This document shows, piece by piece, positions 1 through 6,727 of a DNA stretch of 16,417 nt. A program made the position numbers and the translations under genes. Below the pieces are notes generated by a model. That model searched no databases and was not told the origin of the DNA. It worked only from the letters and a program-made list of their open reading frames with translations. Location of the stretch: assembly GCA_009774465.1 (NCBI GenBank), contig VSNT01000090.1, forward strand, positions 1-16,417, read 5' to 3'. Origin of the DNA: Lachnospiraceae bacterium. Its GTDB lineage: Bacteria > Bacillota_A > Clostridia > Lachnospirales > Lachnospiraceae. How positions within the stretch are numbered: position 1 is the stretch's first letter; each line of letters starts with the position of its first letter.

Positions 1-16
1 ACTAATTACTATAATA

Positions 17-643
17 CTAACTGGAATAAGACTCAAGAAAATTATACAATTCTCCTTCATCTTCTATAAACTTCATATTTAAAATTTCATTTTGAAGCTT
101 CTCCGGCAGCTCTTCTACCAGAATATCCGTACTCATATAGACTTGGGATAATTGATGATCATAAACTACCACATAATGATTTTCATTTAAAAGAAAAAAA
201 CCTTTTTCTTCCTGCTCCGGTTCAAAGCTTTTTCTGACTACCACTTTTTCTGAAGAAAAAGAAATCAGTTCCATATGTCGAAATCCCAGTTCCAAATCGG
301 AAAGAGATGGGTTTTTATTGTATTCCTCAATTTCCTGAACTAATTTTTCCCTGCTTAATCCTATAAATTTATCCGGTGATACTGCTTTTTCTTCTATTGT
401 TTCTCCTGTAACAGTATTATAGGACTGTAATATATATTGTGTATTGGCTGTCATTATTGGTTCATCACTGACCGACACTGGTACAGTTTCTTCCCGATTT
501 TTTTTCTCTTCTTCCACCTGCAGTCTTACTTTACTGTCACCCGGATAAAAAAAATCCATAATTGCCATATTAGAAGCAAATCCAAGAGCAAACATAGTTA
601 ATGGATAAATAAAAAACATGCTGATACGTCTTACAAATTTCAT
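17..643 (-). CDS. BofC-like membrane-anchored protein (putative sporulation protein)
   Basis: A 208-residue protein with a basic N-terminus and one hydrophobic segment at about residues 7-28, so probably anchored in the membrane with the rest outside. An acidic linker follows. The last 70 or so residues (from GFFLLNENHYVVVYD to the end) resemble the BofC C-terminal domain: a strand-rich part, then LPEKLQNEI and a terminal helix. In Bacillus, BofC is a forespore protein that restrains the SpoIVB protease in the sigma-K checkpoint; whether this one does so is inference. I prefer the ATG at 643 because an AAAGGTG ribosome site lies 8 bases upstream, whereas the in-frame GTG at 652 has no room for one. 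It follows the flippase gene after 77 bases, and that gap holds promoter-like sequences, so it may have its own sporulation-stage transcript. Family assignment is from memory of the fold pattern and is moderate. Confidence 0.6.
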   Translation of the reverse strand: MKFVRRISMFFIYPLTMFALGFASNMAIMDFFYPGDSKVRLQVEEEKKNREETVPVSVSDEPIMTANTQYILQSYNTVTGETIEEKAVSPDKFIGLSREKLVQEIEEYNKNPSLSDLELGFRHMELISFSSEKVVVRKSFEPEQEEKGFFLLNENHYVVVYDHQLSQVYMSTDILVEELPEKLQNEILNMKFIEDEGELYNFLESYSS

Positions 644-651
644 AAACTGCA

Positions 652-658
652 CACCTTT
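652..658 (-). promoter_or_regulatory. Ribosome binding site deciding the start of the BofC-like gene
   Basis: AAAGGTG on the minus strand, 8 bases before the ATG at 643. It overlaps an in-frame GTG at 652, which therefore cannot be the start. Confidence 0.6.
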
Positions 659-674
659 ACTATTTCTTTTTAAA

Positions 675-704
675 CAGTATCAGCCAAAATATTCAAATTT
701 ATAC
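675..704 (-). promoter_or_regulatory. Candidate forespore (sigma-F/G-like) promoter of the BofC-like gene
   Basis: On the minus strand, GTATA (700-704) is followed after 18 bases by GATACTG (675-681). This fits the sigma-G pattern I remember (GHATR, 18 bases, CATNNTA-like) at the -35 and at five of seven -10 positions. It sits about 31 bases before the ATG at 643. Short matches like this arise by chance, so this is a candidate only. Confidence 0.35.
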
Positions 705-713
705 CATTGTCAA
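686..713 (-). promoter_or_regulatory. Candidate sigma-A promoter of the BofC-like gene
   Basis: A perfect TTGACA (708-713) is followed after 16 bases by TATTTT (686-691) on the minus strand. The -10 is only a partial match to TATAAT. It overlaps the forespore-like candidate, so at most one may be real. Confidence 0.35.
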
Positions 714-720
714 AACCATC

Positions 721-2355
721 TTACCTGAAACGCAGCATTCCCATTAACCTAATCAAAATTCTGCTGCCGGCCATTTCTTCCAACTCTCCCTCATCAAAAG
801 CTCTGGTCACTACCAGGAGAACCAGATAGACTATAATTGCTGTTAATAGGCAGATAATCATCGAAACTGCCGCCCCCAGCATGGGAGTAAATACCTTATT
901 TAACAGCATGGCAATCACTCCTGAAACTGCGGAATCAATTAAGGTAATCGCAAAGCTTTTTATCCATTCCTGTGTATACTGAATCAGGCGGCTGATCAGC
1001 CAAAATCCTGCCACTGCCACCAGCACATAGAAAACAATTGCTGCAATCAGTACTGCAGTAATTCCCAGTTTTGTACTTTTTAACAGTAAAAACAAAACTC
1101 CAATATGCAAAAGAAGTGAGCCAGCGCCTGTCAATGCCACATATTTCATTTTTCTGCTTCTTGCCAGTACTTCAACGAAAACTGCCGCAAAAACACAAAA
1201 GACAATAAGTATGCTTCCTAACTGCACCCAGCCTGTTGCCTGTTTTGCTGCATTCACAGACAATATCTCCAAAAGATTTTCCGAAAACACCGCCAGCAGC
1301 ACAGCCGCCGGTATGGAAATAACAGCACACTGGTGAATTAATATTCCAAGTTTTTCCCTTGCAAGTCTTTGCTCGTCCCGTTCAATAAGTCCTGCCACCC
1401 TGCGGACAGATCCCATACAGGCAATTATAATCATTCCGCTGATTACCCCGGAAAAAACAAGACACTTGCCATAATACACCCCCCACATGGCAATGCTTTC
1501 CCCTGATCTGTCCCCTGATAAAAAGAATAAATACTGATCAATCAGCGGCAGTCCCTGAAAGCATAACCAGACAAGTGAATAAATTACACCTGTTCCCGTC
1601 AGCATGTAGACAATATGAAAACCTGCGTCCTTACTTTTAGGCAGTTCTCTTCCGGCCTGCTTTTTTAAAGAGCCTTTATAAATAAAATACAGAACCAGCA
1701 TATGAAGAAAGCAGAGAATTGAAGCTGCCAGTAACCCTATGGAAGCTCCCCTTGCACCATATGCACCGGCATAATCTTCATTTTGTAAAAGCGCGGAAAC
1801 TTTTAATCCATATTCATGTACCAGTCCAGCCCCTAAAAGTCCACCTGCAAACATAACAATCAAATGCAGTATCTGGGAATGCAGGGCAGGCATTCTTGAT
1901 CCGCTTCCCTGAAAATACCCCTTAAAAACACCTGTTAAAATCATAAAAAACATGGAAGGCGCCATCAGAGAAATTGCCAGACCGGCCAATGGCACATGTA
2001 AAATCTTTTCTGCAGCAAATTGCCCTGAAATACAAAAAAACGCACTGAAAATCAACCCCAAAACACCGCCAAAAAGCAGTGCTCCACTTAAAACCTTTCG
2101 TGCATTTTTATATTGATCTCTTTTTACCCGAAATTTAACCAATGCTGCAACAGCTTCTGATAAGCCATAGGAAACTGTCCCTGCAACCACCAGATAAATC
2201 TCATATGCCGAAGCAAAACATGTAATTCCCTTATCGCCAATCATATACCCCAAAGGAATGCGGAAAATCAAAGCTCCCATAGTTGCAAGTATGGTAATCA
2301 TCATATACTGGTCTCTTCTTGAGGAAATCGTCCTTTTTCTCTCCGGTCTTTTCAT
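721..2355 (-). CDS. MurJ/SpoVB-family polysaccharide or lipid II flippase
   Basis: A 544-residue integral membrane protein with a basic N-terminus and about 13-14 hydrophobic segments, of the MVF/MATE-like flippase superfamily. Recognisable family marks are the first helix region with RIPLGYMIGDKG, the segment around YGLSEAVAALVKFR, and FKGYFQGSGSRMPALHSQ, which matches the conserved block RGYFQG...P...SQ of Bacillus SpoVB and YtgP. The length is typical of YtgP. Such proteins move lipid-linked cell wall or spore cortex precursors across the membrane. Sequence alone does not say whether this is the vegetative lipid II flippase or the sporulation-specific SpoVB; the sporulation genes around it lean towards cortex synthesis, as inference. 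Its ATG overlaps the ybeY stop (ATGA, 2352-2355), with GGAG about 8 bases upstream, indicating translational coupling. Confidence 0.88.
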   Translation of the reverse strand: MKRPERKRTISSRRDQYMMITILATMGALIFRIPLGYMIGDKGITCFASAYEIYLVVAGTVSYGLSEAVAALVKFRVKRDQYKNARKVLSGALLFGGVLGLIFSAFFCISGQFAAEKILHVPLAGLAISLMAPSMFFMILTGVFKGYFQGSGSRMPALHSQILHLIVMFAGGLLGAGLVHEYGLKVSALLQNEDYAGAYGARGASIGLLAASILCFLHMLVLYFIYKGSLKKQAGRELPKSKDAGFHIVYMLTGTGVIYSLVWLCFQGLPLIDQYLFFLSGDRSGESIAMWGVYYGKCLVFSGVISGMIIIACMGSVRRVAGLIERDEQRLAREKLGILIHQCAVISIPAAVLLAVFSENLLEILSVNAAKQATGWVQLGSILIVFCVFAAVFVEVLARSRKMKYVALTGAGSLLLHIGVLFLLLKSTKLGITAVLIAAIVFYVLVAVAGFWLISRLIQYTQEWIKSFAITLIDSAVSGVIAMLLNKVFTPMLGAAVSMIICLLTAIIVYLVLLVVTRAFDEGELEEMAGSRILIRLMGMLRFR

Positions 2356-2861
2356 ACTGTGTCTCCTCTTGTAATTCCAAGGAAAGAAAGTACCCTTTCC
2401 TGTTTTTCCTCCATCACGCCTGCTTCTTCCTCCACCATATGATCATAACCACATAAATGGAGCATACTGTGCACCATCAGAAAAGCCAGCTCTCTTTTTA
2501 CGGAATGCCCGTATTGCTCTGCCTGCTCAAGTACTTTTTCAGCAGATATGATAATGTCCCCCAGAAGAAGCTCTCCGCTTTCCGGATCAAAACAGTCTGC
2601 TCCCTCTTCTTCTGCGGCAGAAAAATCCGCCTCCTTTTGAAACGGGATCATGGGAAAAGACAGTACATCTGTAGATGCATCTACCTGGCGATACTGCCTG
2701 TTAAGTTCATGAATCCCCTGATTATCTGTAATCAGCAGATTTACCTGTGCTTCATAAGGACACTTTTCCATATCAAGAACCTGCATCATAACTGTATCTA
2801 AAAGTTCTTTTACATCAAACTCAAACTCTATATCTGTTTCATTCTCAGCGTAAGAAGTCAT
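2352..2861 (-). CDS. ybeY: Endoribonuclease YbeY, 16S rRNA maturation
   Basis: A metal-dependent RNase of the UPF0054 family that acts in 16S rRNA 3'-end maturation and ribosome quality control. The diagnostic H-x3-H-x5-H zinc site is intact as HSMLHLCGYDH, His at about residues 131, 135 and 141. The upstream block TDVLSFPM (64-71) and the LLLGDIIIS strand are also typical. The 169-residue length fits the family. I take the ATG at 2861: a strong GGAGG lies 12 bases before it, while the in-frame TTG at 2882 overlaps that site. The gene overlaps the end of the PgpH-like gene by 17 bases and overlaps the flippase start by 4, so it is part of a tightly coupled run. An insert rich in Glu and Asp lies between the TDVLSFP block and the LLLGD strand. 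Confidence 0.93.
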   Translation of the reverse strand: MTSYAENETDIEFEFDVKELLDTVMMQVLDMEKCPYEAQVNLLITDNQGIHELNRQYRQVDASTDVLSFPMIPFQKEADFSAAEEEGADCFDPESGELLLGDIIISAEKVLEQAEQYGHSVKRELAFLMVHSMLHLCGYDHMVEEEAGVMEEKQERVLSFLGITRGDTV

Positions 2862-4020
2862 AATATAGTTTTTCCTCCACAAGTATCTTTTTCATTTCCT
2901 GCAGTTCTCCAAATGACAGTCTGCTATAATCTATCATACCACTTTCAAGCTTTTTCTTAAATATTGCAGTAATAATTTTCTGATAATCCATATTTGCCTG
3001 CGCATTTTGTGAAAAAAGATAGCTGATAGATGAAATTACCGTGTCACAAAAAAGAAGCACAACCGTCTCTTTGGAAAGAATTGTTTCATTTTTATCAATA
3101 TATTCTTTAAGAATTGTTTGAACTTCCATTGGGAAATTGTATTCCTGCAATATTGCACTTACATTTTCCCAATTGTTTTCCCCTCTCATGATACCGATTC
3201 TATGATAGTAGCCGCAGGCCTTTGCCACTGCATCATCCAGATGCAGCCTTTTGGCTATCCTGTCACATAAATATGCAGTATGTACAGCCCGATAATACTC
3301 TTCTCTGGAAAATGTCTTTAATTCTACTAACAGTGGACACTCCGGATCATTAATGTCCATATAAATATTCCTACTTCCATAAATAATGGAAAAACTGAAA
3401 TACTTAAGGAGAATCATAAGCAGTATCAGGCATACCATAATATTAACTGCCGGTATGACAAACATGTAAATGTGAAGTACTTCATTAACCAGCAATACTT
3501 CCTGAATGGACAGGCACACCATTTGAACCGACAGGGAAACCAAAAGAGGCAGCCAGATTTTAAAGCTTTTATCCACATAAGAAAAAACCGTAATTCCTAC
3601 AAGACCACCGATAAAGTAAATAAAAAAAGTAATAGAATCACTTCTTTGAAGTATAACAGATATCATCAGTAGTACACTTCCCGCCGAAATTCCTATCATT
3701 TGATTACTAAACAGCATCAGCCCGATAAAAATAACCAGATAGGGCCAGCCTCCCGCCGGAAGCATGGGAAAGGTAACACTTCCCAAAAGAGCAATCAGAT
3801 ATACCACCATAAATCTTCCAAAATGCTCCTCATTATCAAATAGATAACTTCCCTCCTGGCTGCTTTTTTCAATTCCAAACCACACGCTGCCGCATCCGGC
3901 AGTTACTATAATAATTATTCCTGCAATCCGTATGGCTTCCAGCTGATAAAAATATGCCGCCAAAGCACTGATTATTATTGTAAGTAAAAATAAGAATATA
4001 TTTTCAATGTTTTTTTTCAT
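2845..4020 (-). CDS. Shortened, degenerate PgpH/YqfF-type membrane HD protein
   Basis: Its place between phoH and ybeY is where B. subtilis carries yqfF (pgpH), a c-di-AMP phosphodiesterase with an outside sensor domain, seven membrane helices and a cytoplasmic HD domain. This protein is only 391 residues against about 700. It has roughly seven or eight hydrophobic segments from residue 7 to about 206 and lacks the large extracellular domain. The C-terminal part keeps a first histidine (RAVHTAYLCDRIAKRL, His247) and a late aspartate (LLFCDTVISS, Asp326), but the HD pair reads YYHRIG (His273-Arg274), and the His-rich stretch expected between the HD pair and the late Asp is absent. I infer it does not hydrolyse c-di-AMP and may be a structural or sensing relic. 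The start at ATG 4020 begins with a membrane helix and has AGGA upstream; an ATG at 4092 would bury 89 bases inside phoH. Overlap with phoH is 17 bases. Confidence 0.75.
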   Translation of the reverse strand: MKKNIENIFLFLLTIIISALAAYFYQLEAIRIAGIIIIVTAGCGSVWFGIEKSSQEGSYLFDNEEHFGRFMVVYLIALLGSVTFPMLPAGGWPYLVIFIGLMLFSNQMIGISAGSVLLMISVILQRSDSITFFIYFIGGLVGITVFSYVDKSFKIWLPLLVSLSVQMVCLSIQEVLLVNEVLHIYMFVIPAVNIMVCLILLMILLKYFSFSIIYGSRNIYMDINDPECPLLVELKTFSREEYYRAVHTAYLCDRIAKRLHLDDAVAKACGYYHRIGIMRGENNWENVSAILQEYNFPMEVQTILKEYIDKNETILSKETVVLLFCDTVISSISYLFSQNAQANMDYQKIITAIFKKKLESGMIDYSRLSFGELQEMKKILVEEKLYYDFLR

Positions 4021-5014
4021 AGCCTGAATTCCTGCTTTTTCGTTTCGTACTGCTGCTCTCTTTTGCTTCGTATGCCTCGTATGCTTTAACAATTTTCTGT
4101 ACTAAAGGATGTCTGACTACGTCCCGGCTGGACATATTACAAAGGGAAATGCCTTCAATGCCCCGCAAAACTCTGATTGCCACATCTAGTCCCGACGCTG
4201 TCCCGGGAGATAAATCTTTTTGTGTGGCATCCCCTGTAACAATCACTTTTGAGCCAAAGCCAATTCTGGTCAAAAACATTTTCATCTGTGCAGGCGTGGT
4301 ATTCTGGGCTTCATCTAAAATAATATAAGCATTATCTAAAGTTCTTCCCCGCATATAGGCCAAAGGAGCAACCTCTATCAAACCTCTTTCCATATTTTTG
4401 GCAAATGTTTCTCCTCCCATAATCTGGTAAAGCGCATCATATAAAGGCCTTAAATAAGGATCTACCTTACTTTGCAGATCCCCGGGAAGAAACCCGAGCT
4501 TTTCTCCTGCTTCAATTGCCGGTCTGGTGAGAATAATCCTCTCCACCTCCTGATTTTTAAAGGCGGTTATCGCCATTGCCATAGCAAGATAGGTCTTGCC
4601 GGTGCCTGCCGGCCCCAGTCCAAAAACAATCATATTATTCCGGATCGCATCAACATACTGCTTCTGCCCAAGCGTCTTGGGTTTAACAGGTTTTCCGGAC
4701 ACCGTATGACAAATACAGTCTTTATCTATTTCCAATAAAACATCTTCATTTTCTTCCATGCTCATGGTAATTGCATAATCCACATTCTGTTCCTGGATCA
4801 CATTTCCTCTCATTGATAATTCTGTAAGATAAGCAAGCACTGATTTAGCCCGCCGGACAAGTGCTTCATTTCCACTGATCCGCACTTCGCCGTTTCTGTC
4901 TGAAATAAATACCTGCAGTTGTCGTTCCAGCTTTTTAATGTTTGAATCAAACTGTCCAAAAACATTCATCTGGTCCTTTGCCGGTACATTAATTACTTCG
5001 GAAATCTCTCCCAT
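4004..5014 (-). CDS. phoH: PhoH-family ATPase (PhoH-like, YbeZ type)
   Basis: A cytoplasmic P-loop ATPase of 336 residues, the usual length for the PhoH/YbeZ group. The Walker A motif GPAGTGKT is at 134-141, the Walker B region IILDEAQN at 231-238, and the downstream sensor GDATQKDL at 261-268. The N-terminal 90 residues form the KH-like region seen in this group. Family members are linked to RNA metabolism and often sit directly beside ybeY, as here with one gene between; the exact reaction is not established. AGGAG lies 6 bases before the ATG at 5014. The tail (SSSTKRKSRNSGYEKKH) is basic and low-complexity, and its last codons overlap the next gene's start. Confidence 0.93.
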   Translation of the reverse strand: MGEISEVINVPAKDQMNVFGQFDSNIKKLERQLQVFISDRNGEVRISGNEALVRRAKSVLAYLTELSMRGNVIQEQNVDYAITMSMEENEDVLLEIDKDCICHTVSGKPVKPKTLGQKQYVDAIRNNMIVFGLGPAGTGKTYLAMAMAITAFKNQEVERIILTRPAIEAGEKLGFLPGDLQSKVDPYLRPLYDALYQIMGGETFAKNMERGLIEVAPLAYMRGRTLDNAYIILDEAQNTTPAQMKMFLTRIGFGSKVIVTGDATQKDLSPGTASGLDVAIRVLRGIEGISLCNMSSRDVVRHPLVQKIVKAYEAYEAKESSSTKRKSRNSGYEKKH

Positions 5015-5035
5015 ATGCTGCTCCTGATCTTTTTG

Positions 5036-6286
5036 TTAATCTGTTTCCGCTTCCGGCACCAATTCTTCTTCCACCTGTATCAAATGTGTCTTCTGTGCTG
5101 TTCCTGTTTTTTCCACCGCCAAAAAATCCACACTCATTTTCCATATGCCGGAAGTCTTATTTATTGTAACATTTTTTTCTATGATTTGTACCCCTTTTTC
5201 CTGTAAAGTTTCTATAAATTTTTGTATTTTATTCTCAAATATATTTTTTACTTCTTCTTTTGTGTAAATTTTTTCTTCCGTCGTGTACTCTCTTACCAGA
5301 TCATATCCCACGTACACCGGCAGGTAATAATTGTTAAACAGGCGAAGCTGTGTCTTTTCTTCCACCATATCACTTTGTTCAAATTGCGCGCCAATAAATG
5401 GTACTTTGAATTTTTTACTGCCAAACAAAATAAACGGGTATTTCCTTTCTCTGCCAGTATATTGCTTCTGTTCATACTTTTCTTCCATTTCTTCCTGCAT
5501 TTCATAGATACATCTAAGCATAATATCTGCGTCCGCCCTGCAGAAATCATACCGCTTCACAGTACTGTCGTCATTATAGATAGGCACTCCGCCCTCCACA
5601 AGAATATCTCCCTTTTCCACTTCCATTCCGGCAGTAACAAGGGGAACTCCGCTTCTGGTCACAATGCTGATAACAGTACCGCTTTTTTCTGCTATCAAAT
5701 CCATTCCTTCTCCATCATTTAAAGCAGGCTCTTCCTTGTTTTCCACCAAAATCAGATCATTTTCTTTCACCTGAATCAGCAGCTTTGTCCCGTCTATCTG
5801 TGCAGAAGTCCATGTGACAATATCAAACTGTGTCCTGATTGCTTTCTCCAGAACCTCTATTTCCACATTTCCTTTCTTCATGCCAACTTTAAAACCGTTT
5901 TCTTCAAGAAAATCCTGAAATACATCCGTTGTGACATAATAGTTTCCCTCAATTTCTATTGCCCATATGAATCTTGACATCCAAATCCAAAAGAAAAGAC
6001 TTCCCAACAGCCCCAGCATAAAAATCCGGCGTTTCCACATTGTTACAGAAAGAAAGGGCAATCCATAACGCCTGGTTATGACCACCCTTGTACCTGTTTT
6101 TCTTGTAATGCCCTTAAGACGATAAAATCCTTTCAGGCTGATTTTCATGGTATAATAATCTTTGTGATTTTCAATGTCCCAAAGAAATATATTGTGATGA
6201 CTGCAAAGATTCATAAATCTTTCAGGAGAAAACCCTGACACTGTAATTGCCAGGTACCCCTTTAAGTACCGAATAACCTGTATCAT
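5036..6286 (-). CDS. yqfD: Sporulation protein YqfD
   Basis: A 416-residue protein of the YqfD family, mother-cell sporulation proteins (stage IV) in Bacillus whose biochemical role is unknown. The N-terminal 85 residues form a strand-rich cytoplasmic region (GYLAITVSGFSPERFMNL), followed by a basic stretch and one membrane helix at about 88-107, then IWAIEIEGNYYVT and a POTRA-like extracytoplasmic region that continues to a longer C-terminal part with NNYYLPVYVGYD. The length is slightly above the Bacillus protein. The start at 6286 has a strong GGAGGTG site 5-6 bases upstream. It lies 67 bases after yqfC, the same pair order as in Bacillus. Confidence 0.92.
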   Translation of the reverse strand: MIQVIRYLKGYLAITVSGFSPERFMNLCSHHNIFLWDIENHKDYYTMKISLKGFYRLKGITRKTGTRVVITRRYGLPFLSVTMWKRRIFMLGLLGSLFFWIWMSRFIWAIEIEGNYYVTTDVFQDFLEENGFKVGMKKGNVEIEVLEKAIRTQFDIVTWTSAQIDGTKLLIQVKENDLILVENKEEPALNDGEGMDLIAEKSGTVISIVTRSGVPLVTAGMEVEKGDILVEGGVPIYNDDSTVKRYDFCRADADIMLRCIYEMQEEMEEKYEQKQYTGRERKYPFILFGSKKFKVPFIGAQFEQSDMVEEKTQLRLFNNYYLPVYVGYDLVREYTTEEKIYTKEEVKNIFENKIQKFIETLQEKGVQIIEKNVTINKTSGIWKMSVDFLAVEKTGTAQKTHLIQVEEELVPEAETD

Positions 6287-6353
6287 AGCACACCTCCGCT
6301 GTAAGTTTATACCTTAATGTTCCGCCGGTTTTAAAGAATCTTTGGCTTATCAT

Positions 6354-6716
6354 TTATAAAAGATAGCGGACAGATTCTATCCACCCATTAATCTTCATAT
6401 CCTCATTGGTATAATAAACAATCGTAAGACGCCTGCCGCAAATTTCAATTTTACAGGTTTTTCCCTGCAGTAAAATTATCTGGCTTGTATATTCTATAAT
6501 TCCTTTATAATTCTCAACAAAGGCATCCGTATTTCCTGTAACGGTCACTATGGATGCTCCAAGAAGGGAATCCTTGGGTAATTTAAGCGACTCCACCACA
6601 AGCTCTTTGCCTGAAGCAGACAATTTCGTATCCTTTCTTTCTTCTCTGGACTGATTCCAGTTATATTTTGGTTTTCGACTCATCCGTTTTCTCATATCAC
6701 AATATATGAAAACCAT
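6354..6716 (-). CDS. yqfC: Sporulation protein YqfC (YabP/YqfC family)
   Basis: Small protein of up to 120 residues. From about residue 45 it matches the YabP/YqfC fold: SLKLPKDSLLGASIVTVTG, then the conserved VENYKGIIEYT, a strand pair around CKIEICGRRLTIVYYT, and MKINGWIESV. In Bacillus yqfC is under sigma-E and is co-transcribed with yqfD; the function is unknown. The start is uncertain. The ATG at 6716 lies 7 bases after the nucleoside phosphorylase stop but has only a weak GGCGG nearby; in-frame ATGs at 6695 and 6683 are alternatives and would trim a basic N-terminal extension absent from the Bacillus protein. A sigma-E-like promoter candidate overlapping this junction would favour a later start. 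Confidence 0.87.
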   Translation of the reverse strand: MVFIYCDMRKRMSRKPKYNWNQSREERKDTKLSASGKELVVESLKLPKDSLLGASIVTVTGNTDAFVENYKGIIEYTSQIILLQGKTCKIEICGRRLTIVYYTNEDMKINGWIESVRYLL

Positions 6717-6727
6717 CTGCCGCCTAT
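6701..6727 (-). promoter_or_regulatory. Candidate sigma-E promoter for yqfC-yqfD
   Basis: On the minus strand an ATA core (6725-6727) is followed after 16 bases by CATATATT (6701-6708). Sigma-E promoters have ATA, about 16 bases, then CATACAAT, and the -10 here matches six of eight positions. The flanking -35 bases fit poorly. It overlaps the stop codon of the upstream gene and the first codons of the longest yqfC reading. Confidence 0.35.

Noticed and set aside
4021..4092. N-terminal extension of the PgpH-like protein to ATG 4092
   Set aside because: The added 24 residues are encoded within phoH, are basic and non-conserved in look, and the ATG at 4020 has an AGGA site and begins the first membrane helix.
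5222..5722. 166-codon plus-strand open frame
   Set aside because: It is antisense to yqfD, is rich in Phe, Tyr and Ile from the AT-rich complement and has no recognisable domain.
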